This document shows, one piece after another, positions 11,224-23,269 of a DNA stretch of 64,000 nt; positions within the stretch are counted from its first letter, which is position 1; the number at the start of each line of letters is the position of its first letter. The DNA comes from Platanthera guangdongensis (taxonomy: Eukaryota > Streptophyta > Magnoliopsida > Asparagales > Orchidaceae), in assembly GCA_039583875.1 (NCBI GenBank), contig CM077149.1, forward strand, positions 153,266,416 to 153,330,415, read 5' to 3'. The notes under the pieces were generated by a model. The model made no database searches and was not told where the DNA came from. It worked only from the letters and a program-made list of their open reading frames with translations. The translations under genes were made by a program, and so were the position numbers.

Positions 11224-11769
11224 TGTTAGATTTTTTATATGGTTTAACTCGTAGGAGTCCGGTAGGGTGATTAGTATAAGGTGGTGACCCACCATTCCCA
11301 AGTGTGATAAGTGGTTTCAGTTAGATCTGGTATTTTAGTCCAGATCCTCTAGATGGGAGGATGGACGATCCAGATCATTCCGGGTAAATCTTGAGACCCT
11401 GGATTGGGGTATATAGGGATATAAAACTCATCTTATTAAATCCCGCTGGTTTAACTCTTCCCCAAACCGAAATCGAGAAGTTGCAAGAATAGAGTTTTCT
11501 CTCCCGGATCGCGTCTTCTTCTGGTAGGAGAGCCGTCCCGTGATTTCTTCTCGTAGGAGCTCCGCCCCGAGCCTCCTTCCTGCAACGTTTCCCATTAGGG
11601 CAAGGATCGCCAGCCTTTGTTCGGTGCAAGGACAATCATAGTCTCGGTTCTCCTTCCTCACAAGATTAAAGTCGACCGTCCATATCAATCCCTAATGGTA
11701 GGAGGTATAACTCCTCTATAGTCGATCTTTCTCTCTGCTGCACTCTAGGCTTGATCTAGATGTCTTTCA
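11224..11769 (+). repeat. C2 5' LTR
   Basis: TG...CA ends, 546 bp. The promoter region has GGGGTATATAGGG near 11407. It aligns over its length with 22707-23269 with scattered substitutions and small indels. Confidence 0.85.
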
Positions 11770-11771
11770 TT

Positions 11772-11783
11772 TGGTATCAGAGC
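11772..11783 (+). promoter_or_regulatory. C2 primer-binding site (tRNA-Met type)
   Basis: TGGTATCAGAGC lies two bases after the LTR and is the standard complement of the initiator tRNA-Met 3' end used by plant copia elements. Confidence 0.85.
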
Positions 11784-11999
11784 GAATATATGGGAATAAT
11801 CTCAGATTTTTCTTCAAAACTCCGTGAAAATTTCTTCCCAAAATCTATAATGTTTTTTGAAAAGCTCTGTGAAGATTTCTTACCAAAACCTATAATGCTT
11901 CTTGTTGGATGCTCATTGTGGTGTTTCTGAGATTGTTGTAGTTGTTCGCTGTCGTTTTTATGTGATGGATGTAATATTCTTTCATGGTTATGTAAATTA

Positions 12000-12175
12000 T
12001 GTGAAAGTTGCTCGAAGCATCCGGATGAGAATCTATGTGGAATCCCCTACCCGTTGCCCCTTGGTGGGTATAAATAGGCAAACCCTTAGGATTTACAACA
12101 GGTATGGGTTAACCGTGTACCCGAACTGACCCGTTATGCCTACGAACCCGTTATTCGTCCAAATATACACTAACA
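12000..12175 (-). repeat. C1 3' LTR
   Basis: On the - strand it starts TGTTAGTGTATATTTGGACG and ends GCAACTTTCACA. A TATTTATACCC block (inverse of GGGTATAAATA at 12066-12076) is the likely TATA region. Confidence 0.9.
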
Positions 12176-12979
12176 ATCTCCTCATATTTTTGTGACAAAT
12201 AACATGTACGTTTCAGAGTGTAGAAAGTGGAGAAAATTTAAATAAGTTTCTGACTTTACACATTTCCATAAGAGTTAGTACAGTTTTTAAAGAAAAACAT
12301 AAACTTGAGTTTTAAAACAATAATATAATATATCCAAAGAAAAGGTGTTACTCAATAGTAACTAAGTCTGGAAAATAAAAAATGATTGCAGATAAACGTG
12401 TAACAATTCTACTCAAAGAGTAAATCATCATCATCTATGTCAAAGTCCACTTTCTATCCTCTATTTTCACCAGTGCTTGCAAAGAATTTCATGAGTCAGA
12501 CTCTATGAATTCATAAACATATGCAGTGACGTATCAAAGTAAACTAGCTCTACCTAAATGAGCTTAGCACTTGTAGCAGTAGTGAAGTAACACTGTCAGC
12601 ATCTCTATCCAGTCTAGCTAGGACCAGTCAAGTTTTGATTTTAATAAATCAAACGTTATTATCTTACGCATTAGTGGCCACTATTTACCTCATCATATGA
12701 TTTGGCACACCGTCATTTGTAACATTATCAAATGTGGAATAATGTGCTACGATCACTAATGTTAGATTAACTCATACAACGTCTTTCTATTCCCAGTTGA
12801 ATAATTCTCAAATAAACTTACAACGAGAAAGATATTAAGCCATCAGGTGTGGAATGACTAGCATCTGACCATCTTGGGCTTTCATCAAGAAATTATTTTG
12901 GATTTTCAGTCTGGTATTAAATGCTTGAATGTTGCGACTATAGGTTCTTGCTATGAAAACGTAAACATAAGAGGAAGTT

Positions 12980-13756
12980 TCATATCTCTATGAACTGTAA
13001 TCTCATCTCCCTCGATGTTATAATTGTGAGAACTCTATTTAAGCCCTTTGTCAAGGCGTCTGCAACATTGTCTTTTGATCTCACATCAATGAGGTTCACA
13101 ATCTCTTGACTCGTGAGGGAGGTCAACCAGGCTTGTTTCATCCGTAGTTGCCTTCTTTTGCTATCGAATAAAGTGTTCGTAGCAACTATTTTAGTTGTCT
13201 GATTATCGCAGTAAACTGCAACATATCTCAACTTCAGGCTCGATAGTGGAATGTCCATCATCAAATCTCTTATCAACTCTGCCTCTTCTCCCGCTGAAGC
13301 TAGAGCGTAGAGTTCGGATTCCATAGAAGACAGTGCAATACATGATTGCCTCTAAGACTTCCAGGCTACAGCTGCTCCTCCTAGTGTGAATATAAATCCA
13401 CTAGTGGACTTGCTGTCGTTTAATTCTGAGCATCATAATGCATCAGAATATCCTTCCAAAACTGAAGGATGGCCATGGTAACATAAAGTATACTTTTGGG
13501 TGTGCTTTAGGTATCGCATCAGGCTATCGAGGGCATCCCAATAGTCGTGGCTAGGATTACTAGTGAATCTGCTTAACATGCCGACCGTAAAGGCTATGTC
13601 AGGTCTTGTGCAGACCATATTATACATGAGACTACCAATCAGTTTAGCGTAATATAACTTTCTAATTGTAGCTCCATCATTGGGCTTTAAGCGATTATTG
13701 TAATCGTAAGGTGTCTCCACTGTTCTATGTTCACTGTATCCCCACGTATCCAACAT
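12980..13756 (-). pseudogene. C1 RNase H and end of pol, broken
   Basis: Two frames separated by stops give the end of copia pol. 13433-13756 has IGSLMYNMVCTRPDIAF and SALRYLKHT-like sequence after the polymerase. 12980-13324 has SMESELYALASAGEEA, then the VYCDNQ block and VADALTKGL. These are the family RNase H motifs. The frame between them contains stops. Confidence 0.85.
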
Positions 13757-13779
13757 GGATTTTATATAGTGGCTTTGAC

Positions 13780-14450
13780 TTAGGGAAATGCCATTTTTTC
13801 AAAGCTCACTTGCATGTCTGGTATAGTCTCAGCTACACCTAGGTCTTTAATGCCAAACTCCTTCATTCGTTCTGACTTAACGTCATCCACTACGGATTGA
13901 CCAGAACCAAGAATCAGCATATCATCCACATACAAGCATATTATAGCGACTTTGTTCGATCTATGACGTATGTAAAGACATTTATCCGAGAGACTCGACA
14001 TGAATCTCATGTCCTTACATTATAGTTAAACTTCTTATGTCATAATTTTGGTGCTTGTTTTTGTCTGTATAGCGACTTGATTAACTTACAGACCTTACTT
14101 TTGTGACCGTCTACGATGAAACCTTCATGTTGGCTCATGTATATCTCTTCGGTCAGATCTATGTTCAAAAACACAGTCTTAACATCCATTTGATAAACAA
14201 TAAATTTCTTAATAGACGCAATAACAAGGAGTATCCTAATAGTTGCTAAGTGACACACTGGTGAATATACATCAAAGTAATCCACCCCACTAACTTGTGT
14301 GAAACTTTTACCCACTAGGCGTGCTTTATACTCAGCTACGCTACTATCAGGGTTGAGCTTCTTTTTCAGAACCCACTTACACCCTATAGTTTTAGCCCCT
14401 TTTGGCTTATCAACCAACGTCCAGGTGTTGTTCTGAAGCAAAGAGTTCAT
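13780..14450 (-). pseudogene. C1 reverse transcriptase, broken
   Basis: 14040-14450 encodes the start of copia RT with WTLVDKPKGAKTIGCKWV, YKARLV and the block YQMDVKTVFLN. 13780-14010 contains the catalytic LYVDDML (the YVDD of copia RT). A frameshift and stops lie between the parts. Confidence 0.88.
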
Positions 14451-14884
14451 CTCTTCAGCAATGACCTCTTTTCAGAGTAGGAAATCCTTTGATCTCATCG
14501 CGTCCTTATAGGTGGATGCATCGGCCTCAACGTGGTAAGTGACAAAGTCACTACCAAAGGTTCTAGGATTTCGCTCTCTCACCGAAATCCGTCTAGACTC
14601 TAGGACATTATTGTCTACCATGACTGAATAGGAGGTGCTCGGTACTGATTCAGGTTATTCCTCAGTAATAGTTGCTTGCATACCTGGGATTGTCAGGTTC
14701 TTATCATTAAGGAACTTATTCTCAAAAAACACAACATCCATAGATTCAATAATATATTATTAGACATGTCTAAGAATCTATCTGCAGCACTATCTTCAGC
14801 ATAACCTAAGAAGACACACGTTTTGGTCCTAGGTCCAAGTTTAGACCGTCTAGGGTCAGAGACCATAACATAGGCTATACAACC

Positions 14885-15538
14885 TTAGATCTTAAGTTTA
14901 GTTAATGTCGGGGGTCTCTTAAACCAAAGTTCGTATGGTGTGACGTCTAACTTAGCATGAGGGACTTTGTTTAGAATGTTATTTGCAGTTAAAACTGCTT
15001 CTCCCCAATAGGCAGTAGGCATGCCAGCAGTGAGCAACATAGAATTCAACATCTCTATTAACGTTCTATTTTTTCGCTCGGCTATACCATTCGATTGGGG
15101 TGAGTAAGGAGCAGTGATTTCTGTTATGATCACTTAAGAGGCAAGGAAATCCCGGAACTCACTGGACATATATTCTCCTTCTCTATCACTTCTAAACCTT
15201 TTTATTCTCATGTCTAGTTGGTTTTTTACCCTGGTTTTGAAAAGATAAAACTTTTCAAATGCTTCAACTTTAGTTTTAAGAAGATAGATATGATAGAACC
15301 TAGAGCAGTCATCTATAAATGTGATCATATACTTCCTTCCTCCTCTGGTGACAAAACTTTTAAAGTTACATATATCAGAATGTATAAGCTCTAGGGGTGT
15401 TGTGCTCCTAGTAACCGCACTAAAAGGTTTTCTAGTGATCTTAGTTTGAGCACACACGTCACATTTCTCAGGTTGTGACTTAGTATCTAATGTGATTTGG
15501 CGAGTTCTAGCTATTTGGAACATTTTCCTACAGTTCAC
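14885..15538 (-). pseudogene. C1 integrase, broken
   Basis: 15134-15538 has CDVCAQTKITRKPF (the CC of the zinc-binding HHCC), the first Asp in ELIHSDICNF, FIDDCSRF, and the second Asp in FRSDREGEY. 14885-15133 has SPQSNGIAERKNRTLIEML with the catalytic Glu. A stop separates the two halves. Confidence 0.88.
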
Positions 15539-15634
15539 ATGTCCTAATCTCTCATGTAGAGTCTTAGGGCTAACTAAGTTTGTCTGAACTTATTGAACTA
15601 ATTCGTTTGCTAGACTTAGTCGGTACATCCTATT

Positions 15635-16012
15635 TTAGACGTATGCACATCCAAAATAGTGTGAGTTAACTGACCGTGTTACTCTATCGCTATAAAAAGT
15701 AAATGACATACCAGCATCACACAATAGACTAATAGACACTAAGTTAGCAACTAATAAAGGAATAAATTTGGCGTTCTTTAAAATTAAAGACTTACCGGAG
15801 GATAGCAACAAGGTTGCGTTCCCCACCTTTAGTACATCAGCTGTCTCGTCATTGGCCACCGTCACAGACTCTTCCACAGTAATGAGCTCTGTCATAAGAG
15901 CAGAATTGTTGCAAACATGACACGTTGCCCCCGAATCCAAGTACCACTTCGTGCTGGCCTTAGCGTTTCCGACCATTACAACAAATTCGGAAGGCTCGGC
16001 TTGGCCAATCAT
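15635..16012 (-). pseudogene. C1 protease region, broken
   Basis: It contains WYLDSGATCHVCN, the aspartic protease active site (D-S-G) of copia elements, directly downstream of the gag zinc knuckle. Confidence 0.85.
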
Positions 16013-16049
16013 ATTGGCTTGGTTGTCATCCTGTGGTGCTTTGGTTCTT

Positions 16050-16810
16050 TCCCTTTTAGGGAGTCTGCAATCAGATGCGTTGTGTCCTCACTTGTTGCAG
16101 TTAAAACACTTGCCCTTGAATTTTTTATTGTATTTGTTAGGGTCTGCAACTTAGGAGCTACCATGCGAGGGTCTAGTCCTCTTAGGGTTCGGCACGCGTT
16201 TAGAACTAAGGAGCATGTTAGCAGTAGCCTTCTGCTTGCTAACAGTTTCTAAAGCGTGTCGAGTCCTATTTTCATCCTCAATGCAAATAAATCGCTTGAG
16301 GTCATTAATACCGACCTACATTTTCTTGCGGTACATCTCAGTTTTAATGTTGTACCACGTATATGACAGTTTAAAAATAATCGTGCCAGCAACAAAGTTG
16401 TTTGGCAGGGAAATATTCTCACTATGTAAAGAATCGACTAATGCTTCAAAATCCGATATCTGAGGGAGAATGGTCTTCTTATCGTCGAACATGAAGGAAT
16501 GGAATTTGTCCACCAGGTGCGCCTTGGATAGATCCTCCTCTTGCCTGAAGTTCTCCTCCAGTGCCTCCCAGATTTACTTGGCGGTCTTCATTTTATTGTA
16601 CGTCTTCGCTAGGCTAGAGGACAAGCAGTTCAGCAGGTAGTCGCGGTAGAAGTCCTCATCAGCAATCCATTGTGCATCATCGTCAGTCCCCATAACGTCA
16701 GCACGATCAGACTGAACTGTGTAGAACACGTTCAGGTACTTCATTCCAAAATGGGTATTCAGCTTCTAGTCGTTGAACTCGGTGGCCGTAAATTTCTCTA
16801 GTTTGTTCAT
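16050..16810 (-). pseudogene. C1 gag, broken
   Basis: The likely start is the ATG at 16810 (- strand). The N-terminal part reads FGMKYLNVFYTVQSD after a TAG where the family has Trp. Next comes DEDFYRDYLLNCL, then a frame at 16316-16513 (VDKFHSFMFDD...). A zinc knuckle CFNCNK*GHNASDC (C-x2-C-x4-H-x4-C with a stop inside) lies near 16080-16120. The same gag segment is shared with the short element at 36751-38692. Confidence 0.8.
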
Positions 16811-17749
16811 TAGCACCGGAGATGAGAAGTTCACACCCTCTATCATCTTGACTTTGAACTAAATCTCTTTTGCTATTCCAGACGGCAAGACACGCATAGG
16901 CAACAGCAAACCAACTGAATCTGGACAACATGGATCAACAAGGGTGTCCTTTCTCCTCTTGAAAGAATAGATAATTTGATTGGATTTCTATGATTAATTG
17001 GCTTTGACCTACGACCTCAACTTGTAGCTGCAGGAACAACTTTGAGGACAAGTGTTGTCATCCTCCTCTTGATCTTCACGGATCAGTGACAGATCTGTTC
17101 TATGATCGGTAGAGATACAAGGGCGGTTTCCTCCCGGCGTGCAAAACTTCTTCCCTCACGATGATGTTGCGTTCCTTCTAGCCAACGAAATAGAGATTGC
17201 AAAGACGAAAAAACTTTGATCTGATTCCAATCTCAGATCTTTTGATGTGGATCCCGGCGAACGGCGTTTCGGAGCAGCAATGACGGTGGACGGAAACAGC
17301 GGCGGGATAACACTCAACAGGCGGCGGCGGGAGATCCAGAGGCGCCGACAGAATAGAGCAGCAAGGGGTTTTTTCCTTCTTTAGGCAGCAGGACGGAAAT
17401 GAACATGAAAAAAGGAAAAAAGAAAAAAAAAATCCTTTTCCCGATCACACGGCGGCGCGATCCAGCGAAGTAGCGCCACAATGGAACTTCACCGATGTTG
17501 ATTCTAGGAAAATTGAGTGTTTACAGGAGAGTGTGAGATCCGCAGGACTCACATTTCCATCGACGCGAGAGAGAGCAGCAGCGTGTTCTTCTCAGTCGGC
17601 GAGAAAAACCCTTCTTCCTCCCTTTCGATTGATCCCAGCGGCAGCGAAAAACTCCAGAAAATGAAAAAGCATCGAGACTGAGGAAGAGACAGTTACGGGG
17701 TGGGATGGTTATGGGAGACGGTTCGAGCAACGGGGCTTTGCTTCGAGAA

Positions 17750-17925
17750 TGTGAAAGTTGCTCGAAGCATCCGGATGGGAATCTAAGTGGAATCCCCTAC
17801 CTGTTGCCCCTAGGTGGGTATAAATAGGCAAACCTTTATGAGTTACTACGGGTATGAGTTAACCGTGTACCCGAACTGACCCATTATGCCTCCGAAACCG
17901 TTATTCGTCCAAATATACACTAACA
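17750..17925 (-). repeat. C1 5' LTR
   Basis: 176 bp with TG...CA ends, differing from the 3' LTR at roughly a dozen positions by eye. On the - strand the next bases are TTCTCGAAGCAAAG, not a TGG-type primer-binding site. Confidence 0.9.
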
Positions 17926-18724
17926 AATTATTGCTACAAATCTTAATTGTAATGTAAAGTCAACGTACAACCATGCATTCTTGACCCGAATCCAATCTCC
18001 ATACTCGCCAGCGTCAAGTGCTCGAGATCAACATATGGAGAAGCTCACATGCTTCAGATCTGGCGTTTCTTGGGGTTCTCCAGTGCGGCGACGGAGGTGC
18101 AAACATGACGCAAGGCAAAAACCTTGCAGAAGCAAGCTTTTGGTGGTGTGGAGTTACAGATGAGATAGTTTTCTGTCATGGTCTAGTGGGGTGGGGTTGG
18201 TGATCGGATTCAGGTTCTTTGGAGACGAGCACCAAAAATTGTTTAGTGCATTAATTAGAAAAAGGTTTGCTGAGTGTCTAATGAATAGCCGAAACATCCT
18301 GACAAGCCTAATAAAGTGATTTTTGGGAATGTACTATGGAGTGCGTTCAAACCCACACCTTCTAATTTTTGCATGTTGCGATTATATTCATTATTTGTTA
18401 TTGATTACCTGCCTCCATAGAGAAGTAATTTATAGCAACAAGAATTTAAATTGGTATATAGTAGTATGTATATACCAAGATTAATGGATCCTCATGCCAG
18501 CAAGTACAAGATCACATTAATCATAGTATATTAACTACTAGCTATATAAATAAACATAAAAAAATCAATGCGATTGCAGTTTTTGCCCCAACGAAGACAT
18601 GATTTTTTTTCTTTAATAATTAACATGGATTAATTATTAGATAAAGTTTTATCTAATAACACATGTTGCTTCAAATCTACTAGTGAGCATGTAATTTTTT
18701 TTCATTTTGCAGTTTTTAACACAG
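17926..18724 (+). other. C2 leader continuing after C1
   Basis: AT-rich non-coding DNA between the C1 insertion and the C2 gag. No separate feature could be supported. Confidence 0.4.
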
Positions 18725-19330
18725 TAATCGATCTCACTCAATTTATTATCACTCTTTCTGGCGATAATTACAAAATAAGGAAAGATAAGATGCTTATAGC
18801 CTTAGGGTGCATGGACTTAGATTTGGCTCTTCACACGGAGGAGCTAGCTCTCCCCACTGATCAAAGCTCTTAAGTTAACCGTACCTTATACGAGCGATGG
18901 GAAAGATCCAATCATCTCAATATGATGGTAATTAAGACCCACATCAGCCAGAGCATATGAGGATCTATCCTCGAATGTAAAACTGCTAAAGAACAGATGG
19001 GGGTCATTGATGAACAGTTTGTTAGCTCCGATAAAGCTCAGGCCAACACTCTATTGGCAAAATTCTGTTCCATAAAGTTGAAAGGAACATAAAGCGTAAG
19101 AGGACACATTATGACGGTGAGAGACATAACTGCTCAGCTAAAGACATTAGATGTGGATCTTTCAGTCATTCTTAGTCCATTTCATCTTAACTTTCTTGTC
19201 TGCTAATTACACTGCTTTTAAGGTGTCTTACATGACACAAAAAGAAAAATGGTCAGTGAATGAGCTACTGAGCATGTGCATTTAAGAGTAAGGCATGTTG
19301 AAGCAAGAGAAATTAGAAATATATAGTAAA
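18725..19330 (+). pseudogene. C2 gag, broken
   Basis: Conceptual reading gives copia gag pieces: SGDNYKIRKDKMLIALGCMD, YERWERSNHLNMMVIKTHIS, AKEQMGVIDEQF, and VRGHIMTVRDITAQLK, interrupted by stops. It lies downstream of the C2 primer-binding site once C1 is removed. Confidence 0.75.
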
Positions 19331-19429
19331 TCTTGTATCATACAAGAGAGGACAGTACAATAAGTCCAAAGGTGACTCAAAGGATAAAGCCAAAGGGGTT
19401 GATGTTTTCATAAAGAAACCGAATAACCA

Positions 19430-19805
19430 AAAGCTACAAACTTATTTTTTCTGCAAGAAAAAGGGTCACATGAAGGACTGCAATAAGTACAAAGTATGGC
19501 TCGTAAATAATGGAGGTATGACATCTTTAGTGTGTTATGAATCAAACTTTTCATATACTTTTCATAACACATGGTGGATTAACTCAGGCTCTACAATTCA
19601 TTTTTCTACTGTTATACAGGGGTTTCAAAACCCAAGGAAACCTAGTGATGACGAACTCTATGTCTATTTAGGAAAGAAGATGTCGTCTTCTGTTAAAGGT
19701 GTTGAGACATACAGACTCGACCTACAAACTGAATACATTTTGGATCTGGAAGAGATTTTTTCATTCTTAGTTTTTCTAAGAACTTGGTGTTTGTATCAAG
19801 ATTAG
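19430..19805 (+). pseudogene. C2 zinc knuckle and protease, broken
   Basis: YFFCKKKGHMKDCNKY is the gag zinc knuckle with the first Cys changed to Tyr. WWINSGSTIHFS follows, the protease active site in which the family Asp is Asn, so the enzyme could not work even if the frame were open. Confidence 0.75.
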
Positions 19806-19984
19806 TGCCTAAAGGCTTTGATTTTCAGTTTAAAGACATTTCTTTTCTGATTATTAAAGATTCAGTACCTATTGGCTCTAGTAGATTAATAAATTGATAA
19901 TATAGTTTTGAACTAGATTTAAATTATGTACAATCATTTACTACAATGCGTGACAGTAGAAGTAATATCACTGTGAAAAATAAT

Positions 19985-20715
19985 CATTCATCTAGCTTGT
20001 AGCATAGGAGATTGGGTCACATCTCCATAGAGTGTCTAAAAGATTAGGGAAAGACGGTGTCATTCAGACACTTGACTTCACTGATTTTGGAACTTATTTA
20101 GGTTGCATGAAGGGGAAGAAAACCAACAAGTCCAATAAAGGAGCTAAAAGAAGTGATGCAAAGTTAAGTCTAATTCACTTTAATATTTATAGACCATTTG
20201 CCACCACATGTATGAATGGTTAAGAGTATTTTATTACTTTTATTGACGATTTTACAAGGTACATATATCTATACCTTCTGAATTATAAATCTAAAGCACT
20301 GGATACTTTAAAAGTCTATAATACAGAGGTAGAGAAACAATCTGGTTTGAGTATAAAAATTTTAAGATCTGATAGGAATGGTGAGTATTATGGTAGGTTC
20401 ACAAATTGAGGCCAAAGACCTGGTCCATTCGCTAAATTTCTTGAGGAATATGGAATCATAGCTCAATATACGATGTCTGGCACACCATAATAGAATGATG
20501 TAGTTGAAAGGAGGAATCATACACTGATGGAAATGATAAGAAGCATGACAAGTGTCTCAACTCTCTTTCCTCACGTGTGGAGTGAAGTCTTGAAAAGAGT
20601 TGTGTATATCCTAAATAGGGTTCCATCCAAGTCATTCCCTAAAACACCCTTTGAGTTATGAAATGGATGGAAGCCCAGTTTGAACCAAGTGCACATATGG
20701 GGCTGTCAAGTAGAG
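19985..20715 (+). pseudogene. C2 integrase, broken
   Basis: RLGHIS (pre-integrase), FITFIDDFTRYIYLY, LRSDRNGEY (second Asp) and VVERRNHTLMEM (Glu) mark a copia integrase with several stops. 20620-20900 continues into PSKSFPKTPFEL and KLDLRTVSGFF, the integrase tail. The polymerase that should follow is absent. Confidence 0.8.
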
Positions 20716-21010
20716 GTTAGGGTGTACAACCCACATGAAAAGAAACTAGACCTAAGGACAGTCAGTGGTTTCTTCACTAGCTATGCAGTAAAATCTAAGG
20801 GTTATAAGTTTTATTGTCCCTCTCACACGCCTTAAGTGGTAGAAGCAAGGAATGCCTGATTTCTTGAGAATTATAACATTCATGAGGGTAGTTCTTACAA
20901 AGTAGTGATAGAGGTGCATGATTCTGCACTTCAAGATAGTAATGTGGAGCCTGGTGGACACATACCTACTATGGCTTAACAACTACCACTACAACACATT
21001 GCATTTGAAG

Positions 21011-22221
21011 TGGATACTCGCCACTTCAACTCGCCTATGGGCGAGTAACAAAAATACTCGCTTCTTCACCTGCAAAACTCGCATATGGGCGAGTAAGAAC
21101 GATACACCTGCGAGTTGATTCGAAGTCACCAATCCTGCCTACACTCGACTATGGGCAAGTAGCAAGGAAGCTCGCCAACCTGTGAACAGTACACCTGCGA
21201 GTTGATTTGGAGCTCTCTGTTTGAAACTCGCCGGAGCATATCGCCATCCGCAACTCGCCCGCATGAACTCGCTCGCATATACTCGCTAACCGAAGTCATC
21301 ATCTGGAATTCGCCTAAGGAGGTCGTGATCTGGAACTTTCTTATGAGCGAGTAATAGGTAAGCTCTCCCCATGAAGCCGTCGAGCTTGAAAGGCGCCATC
21401 GTGAAGTCGCTTATGTGCGAGTAACCAGGAAACTCGCCCACTTTGCCGAGAACATGCCCACCTTGTCGAGAACTCGCCCACCTTGCTGAATGCTCATGAG
21501 TTCATGCCTTTGGTCTCCAGCTCGCCATCTTAAGCTATGAAGTTTTCTCGCAAAACTTTCTTCCTCGGCTACTATCCACGCTCACCGCACCAAGTGTTGA
21601 AGCCAGGAAAAATCCTAACCTCAGAATTCGGACCAAAGCCACCTAAGGTTACCGGCTCAGAAGCTAGATCAGACGGCTAGGGTGACTTGTATGAAGAATC
21701 AGGTCAAACAGAACCCCAGATGTTGCGGCAGGAAGGTCCCACCATGTACCCGGATGCTCGAAAGGAGCAGCCTCTTCTTAACCAAAGATGGCCGAACTGG
21801 GTACGAGAGAAGCTAGCTGGCAAAGTCGCAAGGTCGCGAGTTGCTCTCTAAGGAAAAGGAATCCAAATGACTCAGCTAGTATCTCGAAAATGAAGCGCGC
21901 GAGTATCCTGCCGAGGATTTCAAGGTGTCTCACCTCGTACCCCTGGGGTCCTAATTATAGGCAAATCCAAGGAGGGGGGGTGGTCATATTTATGCCCCAC
22001 CCCCTTGGCGGCTAGGCGACTTCTAGAGGAACTCGCACTGGCTGGGCGAGTATCTCACCTAGTCTCCTACCTGGCGAGTATGCGAGGGAAGCTCGCCTAT
22101 ACTCGCCCAGGCCTTCCGTGATCTTGTATGCTGACTTTGACTCCTGTCTTGACTTGTTGACCTTGAATTCTGCTGACTTGGTTGTTGGTAGGGCCCATCC
22201 TCGACGAATATGGGTTGTACA
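21011..22221 (-). mobile_element. LTR-like insertion rich in ACTCGCC motifs
   Basis: On the - strand it starts TGTACAACCCATATTCG and ends GGCGAGTATCCA. The start resembles that of the G1 LTRs (TGTACAACCCCGTATTCG). Inside are CATAAATATG and CTATAATTAGGACCCC, TATA-like blocks, and many ACTCGCC/GGCGAGT copies. It interrupts the coding part of C2. No target duplication was found, so it may be a truncated or recombined gypsy LTR. Confidence 0.5.
21015..22110. repeat. Dispersed ACTCGCC / GGCGAGT dyad motif array
   Basis: Many copies occur, some as full dyads such as ACTCGCCTATGGGCGAGT (21035-21052) and ACTCGCATATGGGCGAGT. Spacing is irregular, 15-60 bp. Confidence 0.7.
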
Positions 22222-22706
22222 ATGTTGACAGAATGAGACTTGTGGACTCATTTGATGGTTAAGTAATCATGACATTCATTGTAACTCTCTTATCAAATTA
22301 ATGCAGTATTGCAGTCTTTTATCTCTTTTGTGCACACTAAAGTAATGTTAGAGATCATATATTACATTAAAGGGTGGGAGCACACACTCATAAAGAGTTA
22401 ACACCACATAAAACACTTGATAAAATTAAGTGATTATACTGTAATTGTGGAAGGAGAGTATCTACCATTTAAGATACAACCCCCACAATTCAAGTAATTG
22501 TGACAACATGTACAAGTATAAAGACATCACATAAGATTTGGGCCAAGAATCATTGTTTTTCTATTATTATGTATGACCATACAAAAAGTTTTTTGTTGTT
22601 CACAATCACCCCACCAAGTCTAGTATTATTTTACTCTTATAGAACAAAATTAATTATTTTTTTAAATAATAAGTGAAACACTTACATGTTGAATCAAGTG
22701 AGAGAA
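22222..22706 (+). other. C2 3' untranslated region
   Basis: Non-coding AT-rich DNA leading to a short purine tract and the C2 3' LTR. Confidence 0.5.
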
Positions 22707-23269
22707 TGTTAGATTTTCTAAATGGTTCAACTCGTACGAGTTTGATAGGGTGATTAGTATAAGGTGGTGACCCATTTGGCCTAAGTATGATAAGTGGTTT
22801 CAGTCAGATCTGAGGTTTTAGTCCAGATCCTCTAGATGGGAGGATGGACGGTTCAGATCGTTCAGGGTAAATCTTGAGACCCTGGATTGGGGTATATATA
22901 TAGGGACATAAAACTCATCTTATTAAATCCCGTCTGTTTAACTCTTCTCCAAATCGAGAAGTCACAAGATTAGGGGTTTATCTTCCAGATCGCGTCTTCT
23001 TCCGCCGTTCTGCGTCTTCTTCCGGCAGGAGCGCCATCCTGTGATTTTTTCTCGCATGAGCTCTGTCCCAAGTCTCCTTCCTACAGCGTTTCCCGTTATG
23101 GCAAGGATCACCATCCTTCGTTCGGTGCAAGAAGCATCATAGGCTCTGTTCTTCTTCCTCACGGGATTAAAGCCGACCGTCCATATCAATCCCTAAGGCA
23201 TGAGATATAACTCCTCTATACTTGATCTTTCTCTCTGCTGCACTCTAGGTTTGATCTGGATGTCTTTCA
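22707..23269 (+). repeat. C2 3' LTR
   Basis: Aligns with 11224-11769. At 563 bp it is slightly longer because of small insertions. TG...CA ends. Confidence 0.85.

Larger units (their letters stand above)
12000..17925 (-). mobile_element. Ty1/copia element C1 nested in C2
   Basis: Two 176-bp LTRs (12000-12175 and 17750-17925) are flanked by a perfect five-base duplication AATTA (11995-11999 and 17926-17930). The element reads on the - strand: 5' LTR at 17750-17925, then gag, protease, integrase, reverse transcriptase and RNase H down to 12980, then GAGGAGAT before the 3' LTR. The domain order is that of copia. All frames are broken by stops and frameshifts. A solo LTR of the same family and length is at 28505-28680. 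Confidence 0.92.
11224..23269 (+). mobile_element. Ty1/copia element C2, decayed, with a nested copia and an LTR-like insertion
   Basis: The two LTRs (11224-11769, 22707-23269) start TGTTAGATTTT and end TCTTTCA. The target duplication is TTATC (11219-11223) versus TTATT (23270-23274), one change. PBS TGGTATCAGAGC follows the left LTR, and a purine tract (AAGTGAGAGAA) precedes the right one. Between them lie gag, protease and integrase remnants in + orientation (18725-20715). Reverse transcriptase and RNase H are missing. C1 (12000-17925) and an LTR-like piece (21011-22221) are inserted. The LTRs differ at many positions, so it is old. Confidence 0.85.
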
